From: a bacterium
GTDB taxonomy: Bacteria > Hinthialibacterota > Hinthialibacteria > OLB16
DNA length: 64,000 nt
Assembly: GCA_022072055.1 (NCBI GenBank)
Contig: JAJVIK010000002.1
Span: 231,615 to 295,614 of the forward strand
Reading direction: 5' to 3'
Shown here: positions 42,138 through 51,475 of the stretch, one piece after another
Layout: every line of letters begins with the position of its first letter
Position numbering within the stretch: position 1 is the first letter of the stretch
Program-made: the position numbers and the translations under genes
The notes under the pieces: model-generated
What the model saw: the letters and a program-made list of their open reading frames with translations, nothing else
Database searches by the model: none
What the model was told of the DNA's origin: nothing

Positions 42138-43307
42138 ATGCCCGCTCAAGCCCGACCCCAAGCTGAGACCTTCTTCCTCCCGGCCGAGCGCGCCTCACGG
42201 CGCGAGGTTCAGTACATCGCGGAGCGCGTGGCCTCCGAGGGACTGCTGAGAACTCTGCTGGATTCCATTCCAGGCCTTGGTTTCATCATCAATCGGGAGC
42301 GACAAATTGTTGCGGTCAACAACAGGATGCTGCGTGACCTGGGAGTTTCCGAACCGAAATCCCTGATCGGCAAGCGACCCGGAGAGGCGCTGCGTTGTCT
42401 TCACGCCACGGAGATGCCCGCCGGGTGCGGAACCACCGAGACCTGCACCACCTGTGGGCTGGCGCGCGCGATATACGAAAGCCTCGAGACCGGAGAGCGG
42501 ATTACCAAGGAGTGCAGGATTTCGCTCCGGACAGACAAGGATCCCGCCTTGGACATGGAGGTTGTGGCCGCGCCCGCAAAGATCGAGGGATGCGATCTCA
42601 CCCTTTGCGTGATGCGCGACATCAGTGGGGAGAAACGTCGCAGAGTCCTTGAAAGGCTCTTTTTCCATGATGTCATGAACACCGCCGGCGGGCTTCAAGG
42701 GCTCGCCCTGTTGATCGCCGAAAGCTCCGAGGATTCCGAGGAAGACCGCGAGGTCAAAGAGGCGCTGGTCGAAGCTTCCAACACCCTGGTGGAAGAGATT
42801 CAGGGCCAACGGGACTTGCTGGCCGCCGAGTCAGGGGACTTGGGCGCGCATCCCGAGACCATCAAAGTCGAAACCTTGGTCCTATCCGTGCAGGATGTCC
42901 TGGGGAACCATAGGGTTTCCGAGGGACGGTTCCTGGAGGTGGAGGCCGCGAACGGCCCTTCTCTCACCACCGACCTTGTCTTGGCGCGAAGGGTCCTGAT
43001 CAACATGGTCAAGAACGCCCTGGAGGCGACCCCGCGCGGCGGCACGGTCACTCTGAGGTGCGAGGATCGCGGGGAGTGTGTGACATTCCTGGTCCACAAT
43101 CCGGAGGTCATGCCCAAGGAGGTCCAGCTCCAAATCTTCAAGAGGTCATTCACCACCAAGGGGGAGGCGGGGCGGGGCATCGGGACCTACAGCGTCAAAC
43201 TCTTGGGGGAGCGCTATCTTGGGGGCCAGGTCGGGTTTACCAGCGAGGAACCGGCCGGGACCACCTTTCATTGGACCGTTCCCAAGGAGTGGCGGATACA
43301 CGACTAA
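42138..43307 (+). CDS. PAS-domain sensor histidine kinase with cysteine cluster
   Basis: 389 residues. A PAS domain (about 38-165) carries C87-x9-C97-x5-C103-x2-C106 (G-C-G-T-T-E-T-C-T-T-C-G), which could bind an iron-sulfur cluster or another metal, or act as a redox switch. The phosphoacceptor is probably H177 in F-F-H-D-V-M-N. The ATPase domain has N293 in N-M-V-K-N-A-L-E-A-T and G-R-G-I-G-T-Y-S. No membrane helix is present, so the sensor is cytosolic. No response regulator is adjacent, which makes it an orphan. Confidence 0.88.
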   Translation: MPAQARPQAETFFLPAERASRREVQYIAERVASEGLLRTLLDSIPGLGFIINRERQIVAVNNRMLRDLGVSEPKSLIGKRPGEALRCLHATEMPAGCGTTETCTTCGLARAIYESLETGERITKECRISLRTDKDPALDMEVVAAPAKIEGCDLTLCVMRDISGEKRRRVLERLFFHDVMNTAGGLQGLALLIAESSEDSEEDREVKEALVEASNTLVEEIQGQRDLLAAESGDLGAHPETIKVETLVLSVQDVLGNHRVSEGRFLEVEAANGPSLTTDLVLARRVLINMVKNALEATPRGGTVTLRCEDRGECVTFLVHNPEVMPKEVQLQIFKRSFTTKGEAGRGIGTYSVKLLGERYLGGQVGFTSEEPAGTTFHWTVPKEWRIHD

Positions 43308-43326
43308 AGCCGACGCCCCAGGGGCC

Positions 43327-44610
43327 CTATCCCGCGCCTCCGGTCAGATGTCTCTCAAAATCCATTCCCGCCTCGCGACCGCGCCTTTCGTTAACCGGAA
43401 TATTTGTCAAGAACGCCAGCAGGAAGAAAACGGAGATCGTGAGCATCCCCGCGCGATGGGACCATCGATCCGCGATCGTGCCGTAGAGCAGCGGGCCAAT
43501 CATGCCGCCCACCTTGTAGGTTAGCGACCAGAACCCGAAGATTTCCGCGGCCTTCGAGGGGGGCGCGAACATGGCGGTCATCCCCCGCGCCGCGGATTGA
43601 ACCGAGCCGAGCAACGCCCCCAGGATCAGCACGAGCGCCCAATACACTTGAACCGAGTAAGTGAAATAGACCGCCACCACCAGAACCACCCAGGCCAGCA
43701 GCAAGAGCTGCATGTTGAACTTGAGACCGATACGGTCCTGCAGGAACCCGAAACCGAAGGCGCCCGCCGCCGCGCTGACCTGCACCGCGATGAACAGGAT
43801 CATCAACTGGCCGGCGTCAAACCCCATCTCTTGCGCCGAGTAAATCGAGCTGAAGGTAAACACGGTCATGAGCGCCACCGATGTCAGAAAGAAAACCACG
43901 AGGAAGAGCGAAAGGTCGCGGAGCTGACGGAGGTGTCGCAATGTTTCCATCACTCGTTCAAGTCCGATCCCGATATACGTTTTCCCGGGCGGGAGGGTTC
44001 TGCCGTGCGCGTGTTCCTTGAGGAACAGGAAAGTCGGAATCGCCGCGAACAGGAATAGCCCCGCGGTGACCAGGTTCGTCAACCGAAGGTTCCAGCTGTT
44101 CTCAGGCCCGAAACCGCCCGCTTTCACCAAGGGCAGGCACAGGAACAACCCGAGCAGGCCGCCGATGTATCCAAGGCTCCATCCGAACCCGCTGATCCTG
44201 CCCACCTCGTGCGGCTCCGCAAGGTCGGGCAGAAAGCTCGCGCACAACGCCTCGCTCACCAGGAAGAAGTAATTTGAAACCACGAACAGGAAGAGCGCCA
44301 GGAACACCGCCCCCGGCACCGCGAAGAAAAGTCCGGCGGTGGTCACCACGCACAGCAAACAGGTGGTCACCAGGAACTTCTTGCGACAACTCGAAAAGTC
44401 CGCGATGGCCCCGATGATCGGCGCGGTCAGAATGATCAGCAGGTTGGTGAGCGATCCGCCGAAGCCCCACAAGGTGTTGGCGTTTGCCCCCTCCGGGACC
44501 ACCGCCTTCGTGAAGTAATTGCAGAAGATGACAGTCACCACATTGGTGGTGTAAGCCGAGTTCGCGAAATCGAACATGGCCCAGCCGAAGATTTCTTTCT
44601 TGCTTTTCAT
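43327..44610 (-). CDS. MFS transporter of the UMF1/Atg22-like family
   Basis: 427 residues from ATG 44610. A-M-F-D-F-A-N-S-A-Y-T-T in the first span is the UMF1/Atg22 hallmark. About 12 membrane spans are present, with G-R-I-S-G-F-G-W-S-L-G-Y-I-G as a second conserved motif. Bacterial members are thought to export or import small solutes; the substrate is unknown. It converges with the PAS kinase gene (19 bases apart). No Shine-Dalgarno sequence is visible. Confidence 0.88.
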   Translation of the reverse strand: MKSKKEIFGWAMFDFANSAYTTNVVTVIFCNYFTKAVVPEGANANTLWGFGGSLTNLLIILTAPIIGAIADFSSCRKKFLVTTCLLCVVTTAGLFFAVPGAVFLALFLFVVSNYFFLVSEALCASFLPDLAEPHEVGRISGFGWSLGYIGGLLGLFLCLPLVKAGGFGPENSWNLRLTNLVTAGLFLFAAIPTFLFLKEHAHGRTLPPGKTYIGIGLERVMETLRHLRQLRDLSLFLVVFFLTSVALMTVFTFSSIYSAQEMGFDAGQLMILFIAVQVSAAAGAFGFGFLQDRIGLKFNMQLLLLAWVVLVVAVYFTYSVQVYWALVLILGALLGSVQSAARGMTAMFAPPSKAAEIFGFWSLTYKVGGMIGPLLYGTIADRWSHRAGMLTISVFFLLAFLTNIPVNERRGREAGMDFERHLTGGAG

Positions 44611-44751
44611 GGGAGGGGATGATGAACTAAACTCGGATGAAAAGAATAGAGAAGGCGCCCGATCCTCTGGCAGGATTCCCGACTTGCTCCCAGGGGGGAT
44701 TAGGGGCAGGATATAGTTGTTTGTAGAAAGCTTCCTTAGAGGTGATCTCCA

Positions 44752-44958
44752 ATGCCCGCTGTGAAGGCCATGTTTGACGGTGAGCGAGTCATTCTTCCCG
44801 ATGGCGCGCGCTCCTTCCCGCCGGGAGACGTGATTGTTTTGTTTCAAGCGGAGGAGCCGAGCGAGGAAGAGGAGGAACGGCTTTGGCTCCGGATACAATC
44901 TCACTCGTTTGCCGAGATTTGGGACAACGACGAAGATTCCGTCTATGACGATCTATGA
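44752..44958 (+). CDS. Antitoxin of a MazF/PemK-type module
   Basis: 68 residues. The beta-rich start (V-K-A-M-F-D-G-E-R-V-I-L-P-D-G, then P-P-G-D-V-I-V-L-F) and acidic tail (E-E-E-E-E, D-N-D-E-D-S) are typical of small antitoxins beside MazF-like toxins. An AGAGGTG site precedes it. Its last 14 bases overlap the toxin gene. Confidence 0.7.
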   Translation: MPAVKAMFDGERVILPDGARSFPPGDVIVLFQAEEPSEEEEERLWLRIQSHSFAEIWDNDEDSVYDDL

Positions 44959-45313
44959 CCCGGGAGAGGTTGTCCTGACCGAGTTTCCGTTCGAGGACTT
45001 GAGCTCTCAGAAACGGCGACCTTGTGTGGTCCTCAGTTCACCCGGTTTCTCCGAAAGGGAAAGAAATGTAGTGGTTGTTGGTCTGACCGGAAGGCCCCAG
45101 AAAGAAGAATCGCTTAGGGTTTTGGACTGGGAGTCTGCTGGATTGTCCAAACCATCCTGGATCAGATATCGCCTGACTACAATATCCTGCTCAATTGTCG
45201 TCCGTCGGTTGGGCCGGCTTTCTGACCGAGACGCAAAGCGAATTCTCCCGGTCCTGGATTCCATGATTGACGAAAGGTTCCGTTATGGAAGGGATTCGTC
45301 GGTCGGGGGTTGA
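44945..45313 (+). CDS. MazF/PemK-family endoribonuclease toxin
   Basis: 122 residues from ATG 44945. P-G-E-V-V-L-T-E-F-P-F, K-R-R-P-C-V-V-L-S (the R-P-x-V-V-L-S core) and the C-terminal helix D-S-M-I-D-E-R-F match the MazF fold. It should cleave mRNA when freed from the upstream antitoxin. This is the second toxin/antitoxin operon within 7 kb. The start overlaps the antitoxin gene by 14 bases. Confidence 0.85.
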   Translation: MTIYDPGEVVLTEFPFEDLSSQKRRPCVVLSSPGFSERERNVVVVGLTGRPQKEESLRVLDWESAGLSKPSWIRYRLTTISCSIVVRRLGRLSDRDAKRILPVLDSMIDERFRYGRDSSVGG

Positions 45314-45445
45314 ATCAGGTATCAGCTCCCAAACCTTGGCGCGTCTCCAATTTCCCACGAGTATGGCGACCTGTTCAAGCGGAACTGGAGGAGGGAACCC
45401 GTGCCATCCTGGTCAGCCATTTCCACTGGATAGAGGGGATTTCCT

Positions 45446-46336
45446 GTGAATCCAAACCAAATTGGCTTGGTGGGAGTCGGCCTGCTCGGCTCGGCGCTGG
45501 CCCAACGGCTCTCCGAGGCCGGCTTTCAAGTCCTGGCGTACGACAGCGATCCCTCGCGAACCGCCATGGTTTCCGGTCAGAACCTCCGCTTCTCGGATTC
45601 GGCGCGGAAGGTCGCAGCGGAGTGCCGAAGGGTGGTCTTGTGTCTGCCGGATTCGAGCGTGGTGAACGAAGTCCTCTGGGGGAGCGGCCCATTGGCGGGT
45701 TCCCTCTCCGAGGGCGCCACGGTCATCGACACAACCACGGGAGACCCCTCGGACACCCTCCGGACCGGACAGCGCCTTGCAGAGCGAGACATCTCCTACA
45801 TGGATGCCACCATCGTGGGTTCTTCAACCCAAGTCCGAGAGGGGGCCTCCACGCTCCTGGTGGGTGGCGCATTGGCGCAGTTTGAGGCCAACCGGGATGT
45901 CTTTTCCGCGTGGTCGGACCGCGTGTTTCACACCGGTCCCATCGGCAGCGCGGCGTTGACCAAGCTGCTGGTCAATCAGGTTCTGGGGTTGAATCGACTC
46001 GCCCTCGCGGAAACGCTCGCGCTGGCGATGGGGCTCGAGCTGGACCAGGAAAGCCTCCTCTCCATTCTCAAAGCAACCCCGGCTTATTCACGGATCATGG
46101 AGAACAAAGGGCCGAAAATGATCCGTGGGGACTTCTCTCCGGAAGCGAAACTCGCCCAACACCGGAAGGATGTGGGACTGATCCTCGAACTTGGCCGAAG
46201 GGCCGCAGTCCCACTCCCGGTTTCGGAAACACATCTTGAGATGCTTGATCTGGCGATTTCCTCCGGATGGGGAGAGCTCGACAACAGCGCCGTGATTCGA
46301 GCCTTCATTCCCGCCGATGACAAGGCGCGGCCATGA
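45446..46336 (+). CDS. NAD(P)-dependent beta-hydroxyacid dehydrogenase (3-hydroxyisobutyrate dehydrogenase family)
   Basis: 296 residues starting with GTG 45446, supported by GAGGGG at 45433. The Rossmann motif G-L-V-G-V-G-L-L-G-S is at residues 7-16, the substrate-binding segment is D-A-T-I-V-G-S-S, and the catalytic region is G-P-I-G-S-A-A-L-T-K-L-L-V-N-Q with the conserved lysine. Family members oxidise beta-hydroxyacids such as tartronate semialdehyde, 3-hydroxyisobutyrate or succinic semialdehyde. The ATGA overlap with an SSS symporter suggests uptake of its substrate. Confidence 0.88.
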   Translation: MNPNQIGLVGVGLLGSALAQRLSEAGFQVLAYDSDPSRTAMVSGQNLRFSDSARKVAAECRRVVLCLPDSSVVNEVLWGSGPLAGSLSEGATVIDTTTGDPSDTLRTGQRLAERDISYMDATIVGSSTQVREGASTLLVGGALAQFEANRDVFSAWSDRVFHTGPIGSAALTKLLVNQVLGLNRLALAETLALAMGLELDQESLLSILKATPAYSRIMENKGPKMIRGDFSPEAKLAQHRKDVGLILELGRRAAVPLPVSETHLEMLDLAISSGWGELDNSAVIRAFIPADDKARP

Positions 46337-48045
46337 GGGTCTATGGCATCCATCTCATCGATCACGCGGTCATTCTGGCTTATCTGATTGGGATCACCTG
46401 TCTCGGTTTGTGGATGGCCCGCAGCGTGCGCAACCTGGAGGATTTCTTCCAAGGGGGGCGCCGCTTCGGGCGCGTGTTCATGACCATGTTCGCGTTCGGC
46501 GCGGGGACCCATTCCGACCAGGCGGTCGGAGTGATCTCCAAGACCTACACCAACGGGCTCTCCGGCATCTGGTACCAATGGCTGTGGTTATTCGCCACCC
46601 CCTTCTATTGGTTGATTGCCCCCATCTTCCGGAGAATGCGGGCCTTGACCACCTCGGATTATTTTGAGCTTCGTTTCGGTCCGGGGCTTGCGGTCCTTTT
46701 CTCCCTCGTCTCGAGCCTGATCGGCATGGTGAACATGGGCACCATGCTTCTCGGCTCGGGGAAGATTCTTGAAGCCTGCACGGGACATGAGCTCCCACTG
46801 GTCTACGCCATCGGATCCATGACAGTCTTGTTTGTGTTGTATGGTGTCGCGGGAGGGCTTTTGGCGACCGTGATGACCGACTTCGTTCAGGGGCTGCTCA
46901 CTATTGTCCTGTCGATTCTGATCCTCCCGTTCGCGCTTCAGTCGGTGGGTGGGTTTTCGGGGCTGCACGAGAAGATCCGGGACCCCCACATGTTCTCGCT
47001 CGTGGCGCCTAGCGAGATCAACCTGTTTTATGTGGCCATGCTCTCAATCAATTCCCTGTTCACGATCGGCGGGCAGGCCATGACCCAAGCGATTTGCGGG
47101 GCCTCGAAATCGGAATACGACAGCCGCGTGGGGTTTTGTTACGGGAACTTTCTCAAGCGGCTCTGCACCATCGCGTGGTGTTTTACCGGGCTTTGCACGG
47201 TTGCGCTGTATCCGGGGCTTGCGGATCCCGACATGGCCTTTGGGAAAGCGGCCTATGACCTACTCCCGGCGGTCATGCCGGGACTGCTTGGTTTGTTGAT
47301 CGCCTCGGTCCTGGCCTCGGTCATGGACAATTGCGCGGTGTTGATGAACTCCAGCGCCGCCCTGCTGACAGTCAATGTGTACAAGCGGCATTGGGCGCCG
47401 GCGCGGAGCGAGCCCCACTATCTGATCTTCGGTCGAGCCGTTTCTTGCCTGACCGTGGTCGGGGGCATCGCCGCCGCCTTCTACCTGGAGAGTGTCATCG
47501 CCGGGCTGGAGTTTTTCTGGCAGGTGGGCGCCATGCTGGGGATCCCGTTCTGGATGGGGGTCTTCTGGCGAAGGGCGACCAACGCCGGGGCTTGGGCCGC
47601 GACCCTGGTGTCGATTGCCACCGGGTATCTCCTGACCCGGGCGGATGTGGCCGAATGGCTGTATCCCCTTGCGGAGTTTGCGGTTCGTTTCGATCCCAAG
47701 AAGGAGCTTTTCACCGTGGAGTTGCCTTGGCGCATGTTGGCTTATCTCACGACTGGGATCGCGGCCGGTGTGTGGATCAGCCTGCTCACTCCTCGTCACG
47801 ACACGGCCCGACTGGATCGCTTCTACAATCTTCTCCGCACTCCGATCCAACCCGGCGAGGTCATTTCCGCGCCCTGCACGCTGCCCGAAGGGGTCACCCC
47901 CGCCAACCCACCCAAACTCCTCGGCCACCCCGACCTTGAAATCTACCGGCCCACGCGCACCGACACGGTGGGGTTTCTGGTGGCCTGCTTGGTTGTGGTC
48001 ATCATTGTAATGTCCGTGTGGATGCTGGCGCGGGTGGGGGGGTAG
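46333..48045 (+). CDS. Sodium:solute symporter (SSS family)
   Basis: 570 residues with about 13 membrane helices. D-F-F-Q-G-G-R-R-F, F-A-F-G-A-G-T-H-S-D-Q and the R-M-R-A-L-T-T-S-D-Y-F-E-L-R-F-G signature place it in the SSS family, distinct in sequence from the PanF-like protein at 14583. The C-terminus adds a soluble segment and one more helix. It overlaps the dehydrogenase gene by 4 bases and probably imports an organic acid or sugar for it. Confidence 0.88.
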   Translation: MRVYGIHLIDHAVILAYLIGITCLGLWMARSVRNLEDFFQGGRRFGRVFMTMFAFGAGTHSDQAVGVISKTYTNGLSGIWYQWLWLFATPFYWLIAPIFRRMRALTTSDYFELRFGPGLAVLFSLVSSLIGMVNMGTMLLGSGKILEACTGHELPLVYAIGSMTVLFVLYGVAGGLLATVMTDFVQGLLTIVLSILILPFALQSVGGFSGLHEKIRDPHMFSLVAPSEINLFYVAMLSINSLFTIGGQAMTQAICGASKSEYDSRVGFCYGNFLKRLCTIAWCFTGLCTVALYPGLADPDMAFGKAAYDLLPAVMPGLLGLLIASVLASVMDNCAVLMNSSAALLTVNVYKRHWAPARSEPHYLIFGRAVSCLTVVGGIAAAFYLESVIAGLEFFWQVGAMLGIPFWMGVFWRRATNAGAWAATLVSIATGYLLTRADVAEWLYPLAEFAVRFDPKKELFTVELPWRMLAYLTTGIAAGVWISLLTPRHDTARLDRFYNLLRTPIQPGEVISAPCTLPEGVTPANPPKLLGHPDLEIYRPTRTDTVGFLVACLVVVIIVMSVWMLARVGG

Positions 48046-48122
48046 GACCAAGATCGGACGACGGACTTGGTGGGTCCCCCTGCTCTTGCCTCCCATCCCC
48101 CCCTCCCATAGATTCCCATGTG

Positions 48123-51100
48123 ATGGCCAGGAAAGAAGAAACCCGCCTGATAAACCCGTTCCTTGTTGTGGGCGCCTTGCTCGTGATCGCCGTTGGTCTC
48201 GGCGCCGGGTTGTGGCTCGCGCTCAAGGAAGGCCCCCTGGAGAAACCCGCCCTCCCCGTGGAGGTCGTCGAGGAATCCGACAAGCAGGCTCCCCCACCCA
48301 AGCAGGCCCCCTCCGCGCCGAGGCCCGCGCCCGCCGAGGTGATGGAGGAGACCCGCGAGGCCCTGGCCGCCGTGTCGGGCGTGGTCTACCTCGGAGCCGA
48401 AGAGACCCGTGCGGCGGGAGTGACCGTGAGGGCCTTTTCAAATGGAAAAGCCGTTCCGGCTCACGAGGTCCGGACGGATGATCTAGGACAGTTTCAGATT
48501 CCGGAGATCCAACCGGGAAACTGGCTCTTCCGCGCGGGCGGAGAAGGACTGGCCGCGGTGCATGCGAAATCGTATGACGACGGGCGAGAGATCAAGCCCG
48601 GCGAAAGCCAGGGGGATGTCGCGCTACGCGTGGTCCCGTCCGCCACGCTCGAAGGGAAGGTCCTCAACGCCATCGGGAAAGAGCTTCCTGGCGCCACGGT
48701 TCACGTGATTCGCGGAGCGAATAGCGCGGGCGAGGAGGTCCAGGGACCTCCGTCACCACCCTTTCCAAGGATCGGCCTGTTCGAGTCTCCTCCCCCACCA
48801 AGCAAGACTCGCACAGGGGCGAAGGGAGAGTTCGCGCTTCATGATCTGGAGGCGGGAACCTATGACCTTGTCGCCTACGCCAGCGGTTATGCCCGCCAGA
48901 TGATTCGAGAGGTCCGAACCGGAGCATCGGATGCGGTCTTCCGCCTGGAGCCGGAGGTCCGTCTCTTCGGCACGGTCAAGCTTTCCTCCACCGGCGCCAT
49001 CCTGCCCGGGGCCACCATCACTGTCCAAATCCCTCTCAAGGAGGGGCCATTCCTTTCCGGAACCCTTCTCGCCGGCCCGACCGGGACTTATGAGGTCCGC
49101 AATCTCCCGCGCCGTTTCGAGGCGCGGCTTCAGGCCATGATCGATCGCGCGGATTCCTGCCCATATCGGCTGGCTCCCATCGGAGGCCTCTCTCAGATCC
49201 GTCAAGACCTCCTGATCATGGACAACCGCAAGATCACCGGGCATGTGGTCCACGCCTTCGATCGTTCTCCCCTTGCCGATGTGGAGGTTGATCTCAAGAA
49301 CCAGGGGCGAGAGAGGAGCGCTGGGCGCAGCGCGGCGGATGGCGTGTTTACAGTCCAAACATCGTTCTCAAGCAACGACCTCATATTCCGGAAGCCGGGC
49401 GGATTTGAGGGCAACGATGCCTCGGCGAATTTCATGGATGATAGCCCCGAGCTCGACATCGGCGAGGTCGAATTGGTCCAGGGTGTCCGAGTTTCCGGGC
49501 GAGTCATCGACGCCAAGTCCAAGGGGGGAATTGGAGGTGCGCTTGTTCGGGCGTTTCGAGTGGACCAGACCGTGCCGGATTGGGAAAGACTCCCCTCCCA
49601 AACCACCTCCGGCGCGGGAGATTTCACCTTTGATTTCATTCCCCCCGGGGCCTATTACATCGCCGCTCAAGCCTATGGCTATCGCGAGGGGTTTTACGGG
49701 GAGCCGAAGGGGGCCACCGAGGGGCTGCACCCGCAGATCCAGATTCCCCCAGACCGGAACTTCCAGGGCCTACAGATCGCGCTCACGGCATCTGCCCTCG
49801 CCACGCTTTCCGGTCTGGTCGTGGACACCACCGGAACCCCCATCGCCGGGGCGCAGGTGACCCTCAGGTCCATCGAGAATCCCAAGGAAGAGAAGACCCT
49901 TTCGGGGGCCACGGACCAATCCGGGGGGTTTGAATGGACCTCGGTTCCGGTGGGGAGCTACAGCTTGTCCGCCGAGCAGGCGGACTACTACCCCGGCGGA
50001 CTCGCCTCGGTTTCCGTTCTTCCGAACCTAAAGGATCAGCAGGTGAAGGTGGTTCTCGAGCCGAAGAGCGAGCTGACCATTTCGGGGAGAGTTTTCGATG
50101 AGGAAGAGAACCCGCTTCCCAACGCCTCGGTGGGGGCCATCGCCGGTCGGATGGAATACCTTTTCGCGGTGGGGTTCCTGAGCGAGGAGGGGCTACTGAA
50201 TCTCAATCCATCGGGTCGGCGAGGGGCTGGCCCCTTGCTTCAACAGATCAAGACCGGCAATGTCGCCGAAGCCCGCTCGGGAGGTGACGGAACCTACAGT
50301 CTTGAGGGTCTGCGACCCGGAAAATACACGGTCGTCGCGGAGATGAAAGGTGCGTTTGACCTCCGGTATGACGTGGACGCGGGCGCGAGCGGAGTCGATT
50401 TTGTCTTGAGGGAGAGGGGAGGGGCGATCTCCGGCGTGGTCTACCAAGTGGATGGGAAGACCCCCTGCACCAAGTTCACCGTTCAGGTGATGGGACCCCC
50501 CGGTGGTTTCTACTCCTCCAGGCAAGTCCTCTCAGAGGATGGGACCTTCGAGATCACGGAGCTCGGGGATGGGGTCTACACCCTCCATGTCCGCGCCGAG
50601 GGGCAGGGTGAAGCCTCGCTCTTCAGTCTCGAAGTGGTCGATGGGGCGGGTCCCACCGACATCAAAGTGGTCCTCAACGGCGGCGGTTCGATTGTCGGGC
50701 GAGCGCTCGGTCCCAAGGGGCAGCCGGTGCCGAGAGCGGTCGCCAAGGTGGGGCGTGTCGAGTGCACGCTCCTTCCGGATGGGACCTTCGCGTTCCTGGG
50801 CCTTCCGCAAGACCGATACGCTCTGGTGGTCCGTCACAAGGACTACGCCCCAATCGTGGTTCCCAGCATCCCGGTTTCCGCTGGTGGGCGGGCCGATGTG
50901 GGAACGCTCACCTTCGGGAACGGCGGAACGATTTCGGGAAGGGTGCGCTATTCCTCCGGAGAGGGTTGCGGGAACCGCCTTCTCCGGGCCGAGCCCGCGA
51001 TCAGCGAGTTCCTGGCGGACCTGTTGGAGACCCCATCCACGCGAACCGATGGTCAGGGGTACTTTTCCTTTCCCCGGATGGCGCAGGGTGAGTATCGCCT

Positions 51101-51470
51101 CTCGGTTAGGAGCGAGCCGGGGAGTTTGCTCGGCTTCTCCTCGCAGTCCAAAACCGTGGCGGTGCATGACGGACAAACCAGCCAAGTGGACTTTGTTCTC
51201 GACGAAGGGGTCCGGGTCCAGGGTCAGGTGACTGTTCAAGGCCGACCGCTGGCGCGCTCCACCTTCGTGCTCTATCCGCGCGGCGGCTCCTCGCGTGGCG
51301 CGGCGGAGGAGTTTGTCACCGTGACCGACGCCGCCGGGAACTATCTCTTTGAAGGCGTGCCCGCCGGGAACTACGAGGCGGTGGCCGCCGAGTTCTCCCC
51401 GGAGGACTCCCGGAGCGCCTCTGTGACCATTCCGGATCAACCGGTTTTCGAGCAGAATTTCTCGTTTTAG
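48123..51470 (+). CDS. Membrane-anchored protein of tandem carboxypeptidase-regulatory-like domains
   Basis: 1115 residues from ATG 48123. One N-terminal membrane span (about residues 11-33) and a Pro/Glu-rich linker are followed by about eleven beta-sandwich repeats, each opening with a G-x-V pattern: V-S-G-V-V-Y, L-E-G-K-V-L, L-F-G-T-V-K, I-T-G-H-V-V, V-S-G-R-V-I, L-S-G-L-V-V, I-S-G-R-V-F, I-S-G-V-V-Y, I-V-G-R-A-L, I-S-G-R-V-R and V-Q-G-Q-V-T. Each typically continues with P-G-A or P-N-A and G-x-Y/F-x-F. No catalytic domain is seen. It is probably a long extracellular stalk or adhesin. The pdxB gene starts 5 bases later. Confidence 0.85.
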   Translation: MARKEETRLINPFLVVGALLVIAVGLGAGLWLALKEGPLEKPALPVEVVEESDKQAPPPKQAPSAPRPAPAEVMEETREALAAVSGVVYLGAEETRAAGVTVRAFSNGKAVPAHEVRTDDLGQFQIPEIQPGNWLFRAGGEGLAAVHAKSYDDGREIKPGESQGDVALRVVPSATLEGKVLNAIGKELPGATVHVIRGANSAGEEVQGPPSPPFPRIGLFESPPPPSKTRTGAKGEFALHDLEAGTYDLVAYASGYARQMIREVRTGASDAVFRLEPEVRLFGTVKLSSTGAILPGATITVQIPLKEGPFLSGTLLAGPTGTYEVRNLPRRFEARLQAMIDRADSCPYRLAPIGGLSQIRQDLLIMDNRKITGHVVHAFDRSPLADVEVDLKNQGRERSAGRSAADGVFTVQTSFSSNDLIFRKPGGFEGNDASANFMDDSPELDIGEVELVQGVRVSGRVIDAKSKGGIGGALVRAFRVDQTVPDWERLPSQTTSGAGDFTFDFIPPGAYYIAAQAYGYREGFYGEPKGATEGLHPQIQIPPDRNFQGLQIALTASALATLSGLVVDTTGTPIAGAQVTLRSIENPKEEKTLSGATDQSGGFEWTSVPVGSYSLSAEQADYYPGGLASVSVLPNLKDQQVKVVLEPKSELTISGRVFDEEENPLPNASVGAIAGRMEYLFAVGFLSEEGLLNLNPSGRRGAGPLLQQIKTGNVAEARSGGDGTYSLEGLRPGKYTVVAEMKGAFDLRYDVDAGASGVDFVLRERGGAISGVVYQVDGKTPCTKFTVQVMGPPGGFYSSRQVLSEDGTFEITELGDGVYTLHVRAEGQGEASLFSLEVVDGAGPTDIKVVLNGGGSIVGRALGPKGQPVPRAVAKVGRVECTLLPDGTFAFLGLPQDRYALVVRHKDYAPIVVPSIPVSAGGRADVGTLTFGNGGTISGRVRYSSGEGCGNRLLRAEPAISEFLADLLETPSTRTDGQGYFSFPRMAQGEYRLSVRSEPGSLLGFSSQSKTVAVHDGQTSQVDFVLDEGVRVQGQVTVQGRPLARSTFVLYPRGGSSRGAAEEFVTVTDAAGNYLFEGVPAGNYEAVAAEFSPEDSRSASVTIPDQPVFEQNFSF

Positions 51471-51475
51471 CCCCC

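Noticed and set aside
45314-45445. Gap between the MazF-like toxin and the dehydrogenase gene, with short open frames
   Set aside because: None of the frames shows a recognisable motif or a good start; it holds only the GAGGGG ribosome binding site for the next gene.
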